Under the pieces are notes generated by a model that saw only the letters and a list, made by a program, of their open reading frames with translations, was not told where the DNA came from and searched no databases. The position numbers and the translations under genes are program-made. A stretch of 64,000 bases of DNA from JANPBY01 sp963851405 (GTDB taxonomy: Bacteria; Actinomycetota; Actinomycetes; DATJPE01), in the NCBI GenBank assembly GCA_963851405.1, contig CAWKPB010000009.1, positions 124,001 to 188,000 on the forward strand. Reading direction: 5' to 3'. Shown here in pieces: positions 8,179 through 15,848 of the stretch. Position 1 is the stretch's first letter. Each line of letters starts with the position of its first letter.

Positions 8179-9399
8179 TCAGACCAGGGACCGTACGACC
8201 GCATCGGCGAGCAATCGCCCTCGTTGGGTCAGCACGATTCGATCATCAGTTGAGTGGTACGTGAGCCCTTCAGCAACCGCGGCGTGCGCGGCACGGAGCC
8301 CTGCCTCGTCCAAGAGTCCAAGCGGCAGTCCGGCGCGGAGTCGAAGCTCGAGCAGGATGCGCTCCTGCCGCCGAGCCTCGACGCCAAGAACCTCGCGCGC
8401 CTGGGCCGGACTAGCTCCAGCCCGCAGTCGTTCGCTGTAGGCCGCGGGATGGCGCACATTCCACCAACGAGTACCCCCCACGTGAGAGTGGGCGCCGGGG
8501 CCGATCCCCCACCAGTTGCCACTGGTCCAGTAGAGCTCGTTGTGCCGGGAGCGAGCGACCGGAGACGTGGCCCAGTTGGACACCTCGTACCAGTCCAACC
8601 CCTTGCGCCCGAGGCGATCGTCGGCCAGCAGGTATTTGTCCGCCAGGTCGTCATCGTCGGGAGCAGCCAACTCGCCCCGCCGGATCTGCGCGGCTAGCCG
8701 GGTTCCCTCCTCGACGATCAGGGCGTATGCGGAAACGTGATCGGGCTCAGCTGCGAGAACGGCTGCCAGGCTCGCGTCCCAGTCCTCGAGTGACTCCCCG
8801 GGGGTCCCGTAGATGAGGTCGAGATTGACGTGTTCGAAGCCAGCAGCATGCGCATCGGCGACGGCCGCCACGGCACGTCCGGGAGTGTGCGTGCGGTCGA
8901 GCACGCCCAAGACGTGGGGTACGGCCGACTGCATCCCTAAGGAGATTCGAGTGAATCCACCCGCGCGCAGGCGCTCCAGATCTTCGAGGGTCACCGAGTC
9001 AGGGTTGGCTTCGGTCGTGATCTCCACGTCGGACGCGAGCCCCCACGTGTCCCCTAACGCCGCGACCACCGAGAGCAAGGATCCGGGGGGCAGCAGCGTG
9101 GGAGTGCCACCGCCGAAGAAGATCGTGCTGACTTGCGGAATGCCGCGCCCAAGGACCCGTTCAGCCAGTTGAACCTCAGCCAACACAGCGCCGACGAACC
9201 CGCCGGCCGAAGCCTCAGGGCCCGCCGTGGCCAGCTCATCCGGCGTGTAGGTGTTGAAGTCGCAGTAGCCGCAGCGAGTCAGGCAGTACGGCACATGGAC
9301 GTACACACCGAACGGCTGCCGGTCCAGACCCTCCAGCGCTGTCTCAGGCAGCGCCCCGTCGCGAGGCGCGGGCTCGCCAGGGGGCGGCGTGGACGGCAC
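8179..9399 (-). CDS. hemW: HemW-like radical SAM protein (coproporphyrinogen III oxidase-like, heme chaperone)
   Basis: A 406-residue radical SAM protein. The cluster motif is CLTRCGYC (CX3CX2C) near residue 38, after FGVYVHVPY; it has the GGGTPTLL SAM-binding strand and GTPGESLEDW. The C-terminal HemW domain includes WSVG-type sequence with HNELYWTSGNWWGIGPGAHSH. The CX3CX2C motif lacks the additional Cys of true HemN, consistent with HemW, which inserts heme into acceptor proteins. The start is GTG 9399 without a clear Shine-Dalgarno. In many actinobacteria hemW lies in the lepA-hrcA-dnaJ neighbourhood, as here. Confidence 0.92.
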   Translation of the reverse strand: MPSTPPPGEPAPRDGALPETALEGLDRQPFGVYVHVPYCLTRCGYCDFNTYTPDELATAGPEASAGGFVGAVLAEVQLAERVLGRGIPQVSTIFFGGGTPTLLPPGSLLSVVAALGDTWGLASDVEITTEANPDSVTLEDLERLRAGGFTRISLGMQSAVPHVLGVLDRTHTPGRAVAAVADAHAAGFEHVNLDLIYGTPGESLEDWDASLAAVLAAEPDHVSAYALIVEEGTRLAAQIRRGELAAPDDDDLADKYLLADDRLGRKGLDWYEVSNWATSPVARSRHNELYWTSGNWWGIGPGAHSHVGGTRWWNVRHPAAYSERLRAGASPAQAREVLGVEARRQERILLELRLRAGLPLGLLDEAGLRAAHAAVAEGLTYHSTDDRIVLTQRGRLLADAVVRSLV

Positions 9400-9540
9400 G
9401 GCTAGTCGGTCACGTCGCGCGCGCCCTGACCATCGGACGGACCCATGTGAACGCCGGACGTGCTGTCGCGAAACCTGCCCACACGCTCACCCTACGGGCG
9501 TAGGCTCCGCAGCGTTCGGGGCGATGATGGGAGGTCACGG

Positions 9541-10041
9541 GTGTCTTTGCGCAGACTCACTCTTGTCACTGGTCTGGCCCTGCTCGTGGCCACGGGCGGG
9601 AGTGTCACCGCCTGCGGAGGCGGGACAGACGAGGCCATCGAGCAGCAGATCGAGAACGAAACCGGGCTGGACACTCAGGTTGACTCCGACAACGGAACCA
9701 TCACCGCGTCTCAGGACGGAACCTCGGTCACGGTCGGTGAAGAAGCAGACCTTCCCGACGGCTGGCCCGATCTGCCCACCCCAGACGGTGGCGAAATCAT
9801 CAGTTCGACGAGCAGCGATAAGAACGGGCGCTCCATTCAGATCGTGACCTTCAAGGTCGAGGGCGATGCCGCCGGGGCGGCGAAGTCGTTGGCGGACCAG
9901 CTCGAGGAAGCCGGGTACACCCTCGACGGGTCCGCAGTCAGCGGGCCGCAAGCAACGTACGGCCTGAGTAACGCCAGCTACGAGATCGTCATCCTGACCC
10001 TCGCCGAAACGGTCACTATGACGGTGGAGGAGAAGGGCTGA
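9541..10041 (+). CDS. Putative lipoprotein of unknown function
   Basis: 166 residues. It starts with basic residues and a hydrophobic stretch ending in the lipobox VTAC (Cys about residue 25), followed by Gly and an acidic segment (EQQIENETGLDTQVDSDNG). The remainder has a predicted alpha/beta pattern and no recognised domain. GTG 9541 is the likely start: GGGAGGT lies about 6 nt upstream, and the signal peptide begins directly after it; an in-frame ATG at 9460 would put 27 extra residues before the signal sequence. It converges with the MOSC gene. Confidence 0.75.
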   Translation: MSLRRLTLVTGLALLVATGGSVTACGGGTDEAIEQQIENETGLDTQVDSDNGTITASQDGTSVTVGEEADLPDGWPDLPTPDGGEIISSTSSDKNGRSIQIVTFKVEGDAAGAAKSLADQLEEAGYTLDGSAVSGPQATYGLSNASYEIVILTLAETVTMTVEEKG

Positions 10042-10056
10042 ACTGGTCGTCAGCCC
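10035..10056. terminator. Shared palindrome at the convergent 3' ends (likely bidirectional terminator)
   Basis: GGGCTGA (10035-10041) and TCAGCCC (10050-10056) are perfect complements with an 8-nt spacer. The stop codon of the lipoprotein gene (10039-10041) is in one arm and the stop codon of the MOSC gene (10050-10052) in the other. A symmetrical hairpin between converging genes without a U-tract is typical of GC-rich genomes and would act in both directions. Confidence 0.5.
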
Positions 10057-10718
10057 TCGGCCAACCGCAGGGCGTGGCTGACTTCGTCCCGTACGTTCGG
10101 GTCCAGATCTGCGTCGGTAGCCAGCAGCAGCCGAAGTTTCGTCAGATCGCCACGCCGGCCGGCGAAGACATCGACGATGGTCACACCATGGCGTGGGCTG
10201 CTCAGGACCTCGATTGCGTCGCCAGCGGATACGGCTCCGCCGCACTCGACCGCAAGATAGGCGCCTGGCGCGGCGCGGTCGGTGAACCGCTTGACCCAGT
10301 GCGGCTCGTCCATCCAGGCCTGGAAGGTCCGGCACGGGACCCGCGGACTGCGGACCTTGAGGATCGGCCCGATCCCCGGAACCCCCACCTGCCAACGCTG
10401 GCCGATCACGGCTGCCGACACGTCCACACCTTCGGTCGCAAGGTTCTCTCCAAACATGCCCGGCGAAAGCTCGCGTCCTAGTTCCGCGGCCCAGATGCGG
10501 GCGTCCTCCTGCGCATACGCGTAGACGGCCTGATCGACGCCCCCATGGTGCTGGGTGTCGACCTGGGTGTCCCCCTCGAGGCCGAGCTCATGAACCCGCA
10601 CCGGGCCGGGGGCGGGGCGCTTGTCGATTGCGGTCGTCTCAAGACTCCCGCCCCGGTCGGGGATCAGCTCGTGGACCACGCAGACCGCGACCACCCGGCC
10701 AAGGTGGGGAGAGCTCAT
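10050..10718 (-). CDS. MOSC domain protein (YiiM-like)
   Basis: 222 residues with a MOSC core: the GLEGDTQVDTQHHGGVDQAVYAYA block, then GMFGENLATEGVD and the conserved Cys in SPRVPCRTF. MOSC domains bind molybdenum cofactor-linked sulfur, and the YiiM branch is linked to detoxification of N-hydroxylated compounds; the substrate here is not known. The start overlaps the lepA stop by 4 nt (10715-10718), so it is probably the second gene of a lepA transcript. Confidence 0.88.
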   Translation of the reverse strand: MSSPHLGRVVAVCVVHELIPDRGGSLETTAIDKRPAPGPVRVHELGLEGDTQVDTQHHGGVDQAVYAYAQEDARIWAAELGRELSPGMFGENLATEGVDVSAAVIGQRWQVGVPGIGPILKVRSPRVPCRTFQAWMDEPHWVKRFTDRAAPGAYLAVECGGAVSAGDAIEVLSSPRHGVTIVDVFAGRRGDLTKLRLLLATDADLDPNVRDEVSHALRLAEG

Positions 10719-12601
10719 TTCTTCGCCCCGGTGTCCTCAGTCGATAGGGCGGCGATGAAGGCCTCCTGGGGCACCTCGACCCGGCCTACCATCTTCATCC
10801 GCTTCTTCCCCTCCTTCTGCTTTTCCAAGAGCTTGCGCTTGCGCGTGATGTCACCGCCGTAGCACTTCGCGAGCACGTCCTTGCGCATGGCTCGGATGTT
10901 CTCCCGGGCGATCACGCGCGAGCCGATGGCCGCCTGGATCGGCACCTCGAACTGCTGGCGCGGAATGAGGTCCTTCAGCTTGCCGGTCATCGCCGTCCCG
11001 TAGGCGTAGGCCTTGTCCCGGTGGACGACGGCCGAGAACGCATCGACCGGCTCTCCTTGCAGCAGGATGTCGACCTTGACCAGATCGGAGGTCTGCTCAC
11101 CGACGGGCTCGTAGTCCAGCGACGCGTACCCGCGGGTCCGCGACTTCAACGCGTCGAAGAAGTCGAACACGATCTCGGCCAGGGGAAGGGCGTAGCGCAA
11201 CTCAACGCGTTCCTCAGACAGATAGTCCATACCCAGCAGGGACCCACGCCGGCCCTGACACAATTCCATGATTGCCCCGATGAACTCACTCGGCGCGATC
11301 ACCGTGGAACGGACCATCGGCTCGTGGACCTCCGCGACTTTCCCGCCAGGGAACTCGCTGGGGTTGGTGACCGTGACTTCCGAACCGTCCTCCATCACGA
11401 CCCGGTACACCACGTTCGGTGCCGTGGAGATCAGGTCGAGGCCGAACTCACGTTCCAACCGCTCGCGGACGATCTCGAGGTGGAGCAGCCCCAGGAAACC
11501 ACAGCGATAGCCGAATCCGAGGGCCACTGACGTCTCGGGCTCATACGCCAGGGCTGCGTCGTTCAACTGGAGTTTGTCCAAAGCCTCGCGCAGCGCCGGA
11601 TACTCCGAGCCATCCAGCGGATAGAGCCCGGAGAAGACCATCGGCAACGGGTCCTTGTAACCCCCGAGAGCCTCCAGAGCAGGCTTCGCAGCGTTCGTCA
11701 CCGTGTCGCCGACCCGGGATTGCCTGACCTCTTTGACGCCCGTGATGAGGTAGCCCACCTCGCCGACCCCAAGTCCCTTGCTCGGGACCGGCTCGGGACT
11801 GATCACTCCGATCTCGAGCAACTCATGGGTCGCTCGCGTCGAGTGCATAAGGATGCGTTCTCGAGGGCTCAGGTGGCCGTCGATCACCCGCACGTAGGTG
11901 ACGACTCCGCGATAGGTGTCGTAGACCGAGTCGAAGATCATCGCGCGAGCCGGGGCATCGGCGTCTCCGATGGGGGGCGGAAACTGGGTGACGATCTCAT
12001 CGAGAAGCGCCTCAACACCCGAGCCAGTTTTTCCGGACACCCGAAGACAATCCTCCGGATCACATCCAATGAGCTTGGCCAGTTCAGCGGCGTACTTCTC
12101 GGGTTGGGCAGCGGGCAAGTCAATCTTGTTCAACACCGGGATGACGTGCAGGTCGTTGTCGAGCGCGAGATAGAGGTTGGCCAGAGTCTGCGCCTCGATG
12201 CCTTGGGCCGCGTCCACCAGCAAAACGGCGCCCTCGCAGGCAGCCAAGCTTCGGCTCACCTCGTAGGTGAAGTCGACATGTCCGGGGGTGTCGATCATGT
12301 TGAGCACGTACGTCAGACCGTCCGGCCCCGTCCAGGGCAGCCGTACCGCTTGGCTCTTGATGGTGATGCCGCGCTCGCGCTCGATGTCCATCCGGTCGAG
12401 GTACTGCGCGCGCATGTTTCGATCCTCGACCACCCCGGTGATGCCGAGCATCCGGTCGGCCAGGGTGGACTTGCCGTGATCGATGTGGGCGATGATGCAG
12501 AAGTTCCGGATCAGCGCCGGATCGGTGGCCCCAGGAGCAGGCACGGCAACTGGGGCGGACACCGGACCATGATCCCACGGTGCGACCCGCCGCTCGCCCA
12601 C
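10715..12601 (-). CDS. lepA: Elongation factor 4 (LepA)
   Basis: A translational GTPase that back-translocates or remodels ribosomes and helps 30S biogenesis. G1 is AHIDHGKST, G2 is in RERGITIKSQ, G3 is DTPGHVDF and G4 is NKIDLP; domains II, III and V and the LepA-specific C-terminal domain follow, ending with the Lys-rich KRKLLEKQKEGKKRMK. 628 residues is near the usual length. The start could also be GTG 12562, which removes 13 residues of poor composition. It is divergent from the PemK-like gene, with facing TAAGGC/TAGCCT promoter-like boxes in the 39-bp gap. Confidence 0.96.
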   Translation of the reverse strand: MGERRVAPWDHGPVSAPVAVPAPGATDPALIRNFCIIAHIDHGKSTLADRMLGITGVVEDRNMRAQYLDRMDIERERGITIKSQAVRLPWTGPDGLTYVLNMIDTPGHVDFTYEVSRSLAACEGAVLLVDAAQGIEAQTLANLYLALDNDLHVIPVLNKIDLPAAQPEKYAAELAKLIGCDPEDCLRVSGKTGSGVEALLDEIVTQFPPPIGDADAPARAMIFDSVYDTYRGVVTYVRVIDGHLSPRERILMHSTRATHELLEIGVISPEPVPSKGLGVGEVGYLITGVKEVRQSRVGDTVTNAAKPALEALGGYKDPLPMVFSGLYPLDGSEYPALREALDKLQLNDAALAYEPETSVALGFGYRCGFLGLLHLEIVRERLEREFGLDLISTAPNVVYRVVMEDGSEVTVTNPSEFPGGKVAEVHEPMVRSTVIAPSEFIGAIMELCQGRRGSLLGMDYLSEERVELRYALPLAEIVFDFFDALKSRTRGYASLDYEPVGEQTSDLVKVDILLQGEPVDAFSAVVHRDKAYAYGTAMTGKLKDLIPRQQFEVPIQAAIGSRVIARENIRAMRKDVLAKCYGGDITRKRKLLEKQKEGKKRMKMVGRVEVPQEAFIAALSTEDTGAKK

Positions 12602-12628
12602 GCGCGCCCCGGGCCGGGTCGCGAGCCT

Positions 12629-12641
12629 TAGCCTGACCTAG
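12629..12641 (+). promoter_or_regulatory. Likely -10 box giving a leaderless transcript for the PemK-like gene
   Basis: TAGCCT (12629-12634) is followed by 6 nt and then the GTG at 12641, with no Shine-Dalgarno between. The same TANNNT-N6-start arrangement recurs before other genes in the window. No good -35 box is visible. Confidence 0.45.
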
Positions 12642-13168
12642 TGTTGAGGCGATGGCTTGACTCATTATCCCGGGCCGGACGGTCGTTCCGCACTCGCAGT
12701 TGGCCCACTCCCGGCCGGGTCTCGCGCCCGCCTCGCGAACTGGTGCCCGGTCCTCGCGCGGGGCAACCGACCGGCCCTCCGACGCCGCAGGCCGCCCGCC
12801 GGTGGACGGGTCCGATCGCCTTCCAATACGCCCCTGCCAACGATGACCAACCCGATCCGGGTGAGGTGGTGTGGACCTGGGTCCCGTACGAGGAGGACCC
12901 GACCGTGGGCAAGGACCGGCCGGTCGTCATCGTCGGGATGGTGGAAGGCGGGTTGTTAGGAGTGGTCCCTCTCTCGAGCAAGAACCACGACCGCGACCCA
13001 GACTGGTTGCCTCTCGGGTCGGGGCCATGGGACGCCCGGGGACGCCCTAGTTGGGTTCGCACCGGCTTCCCGCTGGCGGTGGCTCCCCACGCCGTGCGAC
13101 GTGAAGGCGCCGCCCTCGACCGCCGCCGCTACGACTCAGTCGTTGCCGCCATGCGGAAGACCGCGTGA
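12641..13168 (+). CDS. PemK/MazF-like family protein (toxin fold), no antitoxin beside it
   Basis: 175 residues. The C-terminal 110 resemble the actinobacterial PemK-like branch of the MazF fold: DPGEVVWTWVPYEEDP, GKDRPVVIVG, VVPLSSKNHDRD, and WVRTGFPLAVAPHAVRREGAALDR. True MazF toxins are endoribonucleases. The N-terminal 65 residues are basic, Pro/Arg-rich and not part of the fold. No antitoxin-like small gene lies next to it: lepA is upstream and a kinase-fold gene downstream. The role could be housekeeping rather than toxic; family members with a similar N-terminal extension occur in this position in actinobacteria (recollection, not searched). Confidence 0.8.
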   Translation: MLRRWLDSLSRAGRSFRTRSWPTPGRVSRPPRELVPGPRAGQPTGPPTPQAARRWTGPIAFQYAPANDDQPDPGEVVWTWVPYEEDPTVGKDRPVVIVGMVEGGLLGVVPLSSKNHDRDPDWLPLGSGPWDARGRPSWVRTGFPLAVAPHAVRREGAALDRRRYDSVVAAMRKTA

Positions 13169-13179
13169 CCGTCGGGGCC

Positions 13180-13221
13180 GATGGACATATACCCCCGCGA
13201 AATGGTGGGTATCTGTCCATC
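13180..13221 (+). terminator. Long inverted repeat after the PemK-like gene
   Basis: Two 15-nt arms (13180-13194 and 13207-13221) are complementary at 14 of 15 positions, with a 12-nt loop. It starts 12 nt after the stop codon at 13168 and lies 48 nt before the next start. There is no U-tract. The best reading is a hairpin terminator; an operator for a dimeric repressor is the alternative. Confidence 0.55.
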
Positions 13222-13268
13222 GCCGGGCGACGCGCCGTGCCATTGGCACAGAGCGAGGACTGAGGGAC

Positions 13269-14204
13269 ATGGTTGCGGGAGGTGTGCGCATCCAGTGGAG
13301 CCAGGTTCCTGAGCACGTCCGGTCCGCCGTCGAAGGGATCCTCGGCTCGCCGATCATCGCCGCCGAGTCCCAGCCCGGCGGGTTCTCGCCTGGTACCGCC
13401 GACCGCGTCGTCCTCGACGATGGCCGTCGTGCCTTCGTCAAGGCCGTCGGGCCTGAGCTCAACCCGCACACGCCAGGGTTGCACCGGCGCGAGATCCATG
13501 TCATGCGCGCCCTCCCCGCGGGGCTCCCCGCCGCGAGCCTGATTGGCTCCTATGACGACGGTGAGTGGGTGGCCCTCGTCCTCACCGATGTCTCCGGCCG
13601 CCACCCTGGCGACCCCTGGAATCCCCACGATCTCAGCACCGTCCTGAGCGCTCTGACCGAGCTTGCCGCGGGACTGACGCCTTCGCCCCTCGATGACGTC
13701 GACCCTGTCTGGTCGACCTTGAGCGATGACCTCTCCGCATGGCCGCGGCTGGCCAACGACGTCCCGCACGACCTGGATCCATGGGCGGTCCGAAACCTCG
13801 AACGGCTACTCCTCGCCGCCGATGGGGTGGAGGCGGCCGTGAGCGGCGACAGCCTGGTTCATCTAGACATACGAGCGGACAACCTGCTGCTCACCGAAGG
13901 CGGCGTCATCTTCGTGGATTGGCCGTGGGCGTCGGTGGGCGCCGGGTGGCTCGACCTCCCACTGTTCTTGTGCAGCGTCGCCACCCAGGACGGCGTCGAC
14001 CCCGACGAGATCCTTGCGACCCACCCACTCAGCCGCGACGTCGACCCCGCGGCCATTACCTCGGTGATCATCGCCCTGGCGGGATACTGGGCTGAGGCCG
14101 GTCGAGCGCCCGAGGCGCCGGGGCTGCCGACCATTCGCGAGTTCCAGCGCAATGCGGGCCTGGCAACCCTGCGTTGGCTGGAACGACGAACCGGCTGGGG
14201 ATGA
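13269..14204 (+). CDS. Aminoglycoside phosphotransferase (APH)-fold kinase
   Basis: 311 residues with a protein-kinase-like APH fold. The ATP lysine is probably in FVKAVG near residue 58; the Brenner catalytic motif reads LVHLDIRADNLLL and the metal motif VIFVDWPWA. The substrate is unknown: most genomic APH-fold proteins are not resistance enzymes but phosphorylate small metabolites or sugars. Start ATG 13269 has a GAGG-type site 6-9 nt upstream and removes a poorly composed N-terminal extension. It is followed after 159 nt by rpsT. Confidence 0.85.
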   Translation: MVAGGVRIQWSQVPEHVRSAVEGILGSPIIAAESQPGGFSPGTADRVVLDDGRRAFVKAVGPELNPHTPGLHRREIHVMRALPAGLPAASLIGSYDDGEWVALVLTDVSGRHPGDPWNPHDLSTVLSALTELAAGLTPSPLDDVDPVWSTLSDDLSAWPRLANDVPHDLDPWAVRNLERLLLAADGVEAAVSGDSLVHLDIRADNLLLTEGGVIFVDWPWASVGAGWLDLPLFLCSVATQDGVDPDEILATHPLSRDVDPAAITSVIIALAGYWAEAGRAPEAPGLPTIREFQRNAGLATLRWLERRTGWG

Positions 14205-14242
14205 GGTCCGCCGTCCGGGGATCTGGTCGGCTGATCGACGGT

Positions 14243-14272
14243 TTGGGGTAGATCGCGCCTCGCTGGTACCCT
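14243..14272 (+). promoter_or_regulatory. Candidate rpsT promoter
   Basis: TTGGGG (14243-14248), an 18-nt spacer, and TACCCT (14267-14272) lie about 90 nt upstream of the rpsT GTG. The -10 form TACCCT is the same as that before leuS, proA and the TIGR03960 gene. Confidence 0.45.
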
Positions 14273-14363
14273 CGCTGAGCGCTGATGCGCGGTTTTCGCA
14301 GGCCCGGAGTGGGGCGCGACAAACCCCCGACCGAGTGCGATCACCGTCTAAGAAAGCAGTGTT

Positions 14364-14630
14364 GTGGCGAACATCAAGAGCCAGATCAAGCGGATCAAGA
14401 CCAACGAAAAGGCGCGGCTGCGCAACAAGGCCGTGAAGTCCTCCCTCAGGACCTCCATTCGCTCCTTCCGTGAGGCCGCCGCATCCGGCGACGCCGAGCA
14501 GACTGCCGCGGCCCTGAAGGTCGCCTCCCGCCAGCTGGACAAGGCCGTGAGCAAGGGCGTCATCCACTCGAACCAGGCGGCCAACAAGAAGTCCGCCATG
14601 GCCAAGCAGTCCGCGGCCCTCTCCGCCTAA
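14364..14630 (+). CDS. rpsT: 30S ribosomal protein S20
   Basis: 88 residues, almost entirely helical and rich in Lys and Ala, beginning ANIKSQIKRIKTNEKARLRN and with GVIHSNQAANKKSAMAK near the end, the S20 hallmark. It binds 16S rRNA early in 30S assembly. GTG start. It converges with holA, the usual rpsT/holA arrangement. A 217-nt gap follows to the holA stop with no clear terminator hairpin. Confidence 0.97.
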   Translation: MANIKSQIKRIKTNEKARLRNKAVKSSLRTSIRSFREAAASGDAEQTAAALKVASRQLDKAVSKGVIHSNQAANKKSAMAKQSAALSA

Positions 14631-14847
14631 CTCCCCACCGACCCGAGTCCGGTAGCGAAAGCGGGGAAAGCGTCCCTTTCTCACGCCGGAACGGTCCTTT
14701 CCTCGACAGTCGCTGCGCGGATGCGCCCCGCTGAGCTATCCGGGTGGTCGGGGCCGGATGGAGACCGACGGACGATCCCGTCCGCCCGGCTGGCCGGCGC
14801 CCGACGACTAACCCCCACTGAGCGCCCGATGACTCCTACGCGGCGCC

Positions 14848-15801
14848 CTAGGTTCGGGCGTTCGCGACCGTCACGATGGCCCGCTCGACGGCATACGCCA
14901 CGTCTCCCCCGGCCCCTTTGACGTGAGCGTCCGCATCCGCGACGGCGCGGATCGCCACGGACACCCCGTCGCCATCCCAGCCGCGCAGCTGCTGCCGAAG
15001 CCGGTCAACCTTCCAGGGAGGTACGCCAGCCTGACGAGCCACGTCGCCTGGGCTGAGCCCGCGCGGGGCGGCAGCCACCCGGACCATGGCCCGCAGCTGC
15101 GCCGCCAACGCACTGGTCACAAGCACCGGGGCCACTCCAGCCGCCAGGGCGTAGCGAAACGCCTCGATCGCCTCAGCTGTGCGACCCTCGACAGCTCGAT
15201 CGGCGACGACGAAGGACGTCATATCGGCTCGCCCTTCGTAGTAGCGCCGAACTGCTGACAAGTCGACGTCCCCAGGTGTGTCAGACATCAACTGCGAACA
15301 GGCGGATGCCAACTCGCGCAGATCGTCACCCACGGCTTCTAGCAGCGCCCGAGCAGCCTCATCAACGATTCTCCTGCGGTGTGACCGGAACTCGTGTTGG
15401 ACGAAGGCCAACCGGTCATTGAACTTCTTCAGCGGTGCCGCGGACACTTCCTCAGCACCGGATTTGCGGAAACAGTCCAGTACGGGCCTGGCCCTGTTCG
15501 CGGCCCCCGAGTGCGTTGCCACCAGGTAGACGTCGACCTCGCCGGCCTCAACGGTCGCCACGAGCTCAGCCACCGCATCGGCCGGCATCTCGTGCGCCCG
15601 GCGCACGACCAGCACCCTGGGGCCTCCGAAGAGGGACGGGCTGGCCACCGCGGAAATCTGACCCGGCTCGAAGCCGCCAGGTTCGAAAACGTGAACCTCG
15701 GTCTCTGGGTCCCCGGACTTGACTTCGCGCACGACCCGAGCGACCGCGCGGTCGCCCAGCAGCGACTCGGTGCCGGTGACGAGAGTCAGCAGGGAGGCCA
15801 T
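14848..15801 (-). CDS. holA: DNA polymerase III subunit delta
   Basis: The clamp-loader delta subunit that opens the sliding clamp. About 317 residues. The N-terminal AAA+-like domain has TLVTGTESLLGDRAV and lacks an intact Walker A, as expected for delta. The middle has VYLVATHSG, and the C-terminal region includes SFVVADRAVEGR and KVDRLRQQLRGW. ATG 15801 is preferred over an ATG 18 nt upstream because family members begin MxxxLxLVTG. It follows comEC by 48 nt and may be co-transcribed with comEA-comEC. Confidence 0.92.
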   Translation of the reverse strand: MASLLTLVTGTESLLGDRAVARVVREVKSGDPETEVHVFEPGGFEPGQISAVASPSLFGGPRVLVVRRAHEMPADAVAELVATVEAGEVDVYLVATHSGAANRARPVLDCFRKSGAEEVSAAPLKKFNDRLAFVQHEFRSHRRRIVDEAARALLEAVGDDLRELASACSQLMSDTPGDVDLSAVRRYYEGRADMTSFVVADRAVEGRTAEAIEAFRYALAAGVAPVLVTSALAAQLRAMVRVAAAPRGLSPGDVARQAGVPPWKVDRLRQQLRGWDGDGVSVAIRAVADADAHVKGAGGDVAYAVERAIVTVANART

Positions 15802-15848
15802 CGTGGCCAAGCATGCCATCTGCGGCCGACGAGCCCGGAGCCCCTCAT

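Noticed and set aside
12641..14204. PemK-like gene plus APH-fold gene as a toxin-antitoxin or resistance pair
   Set aside because: They are separated by a hairpin and 100 nt, and the kinase fold has no antitoxin features or resistance-specific motifs.
14631..14847. Terminator after rpsT
   Set aside because: Only weak, short complementary stretches; nothing I could support as a hairpin.
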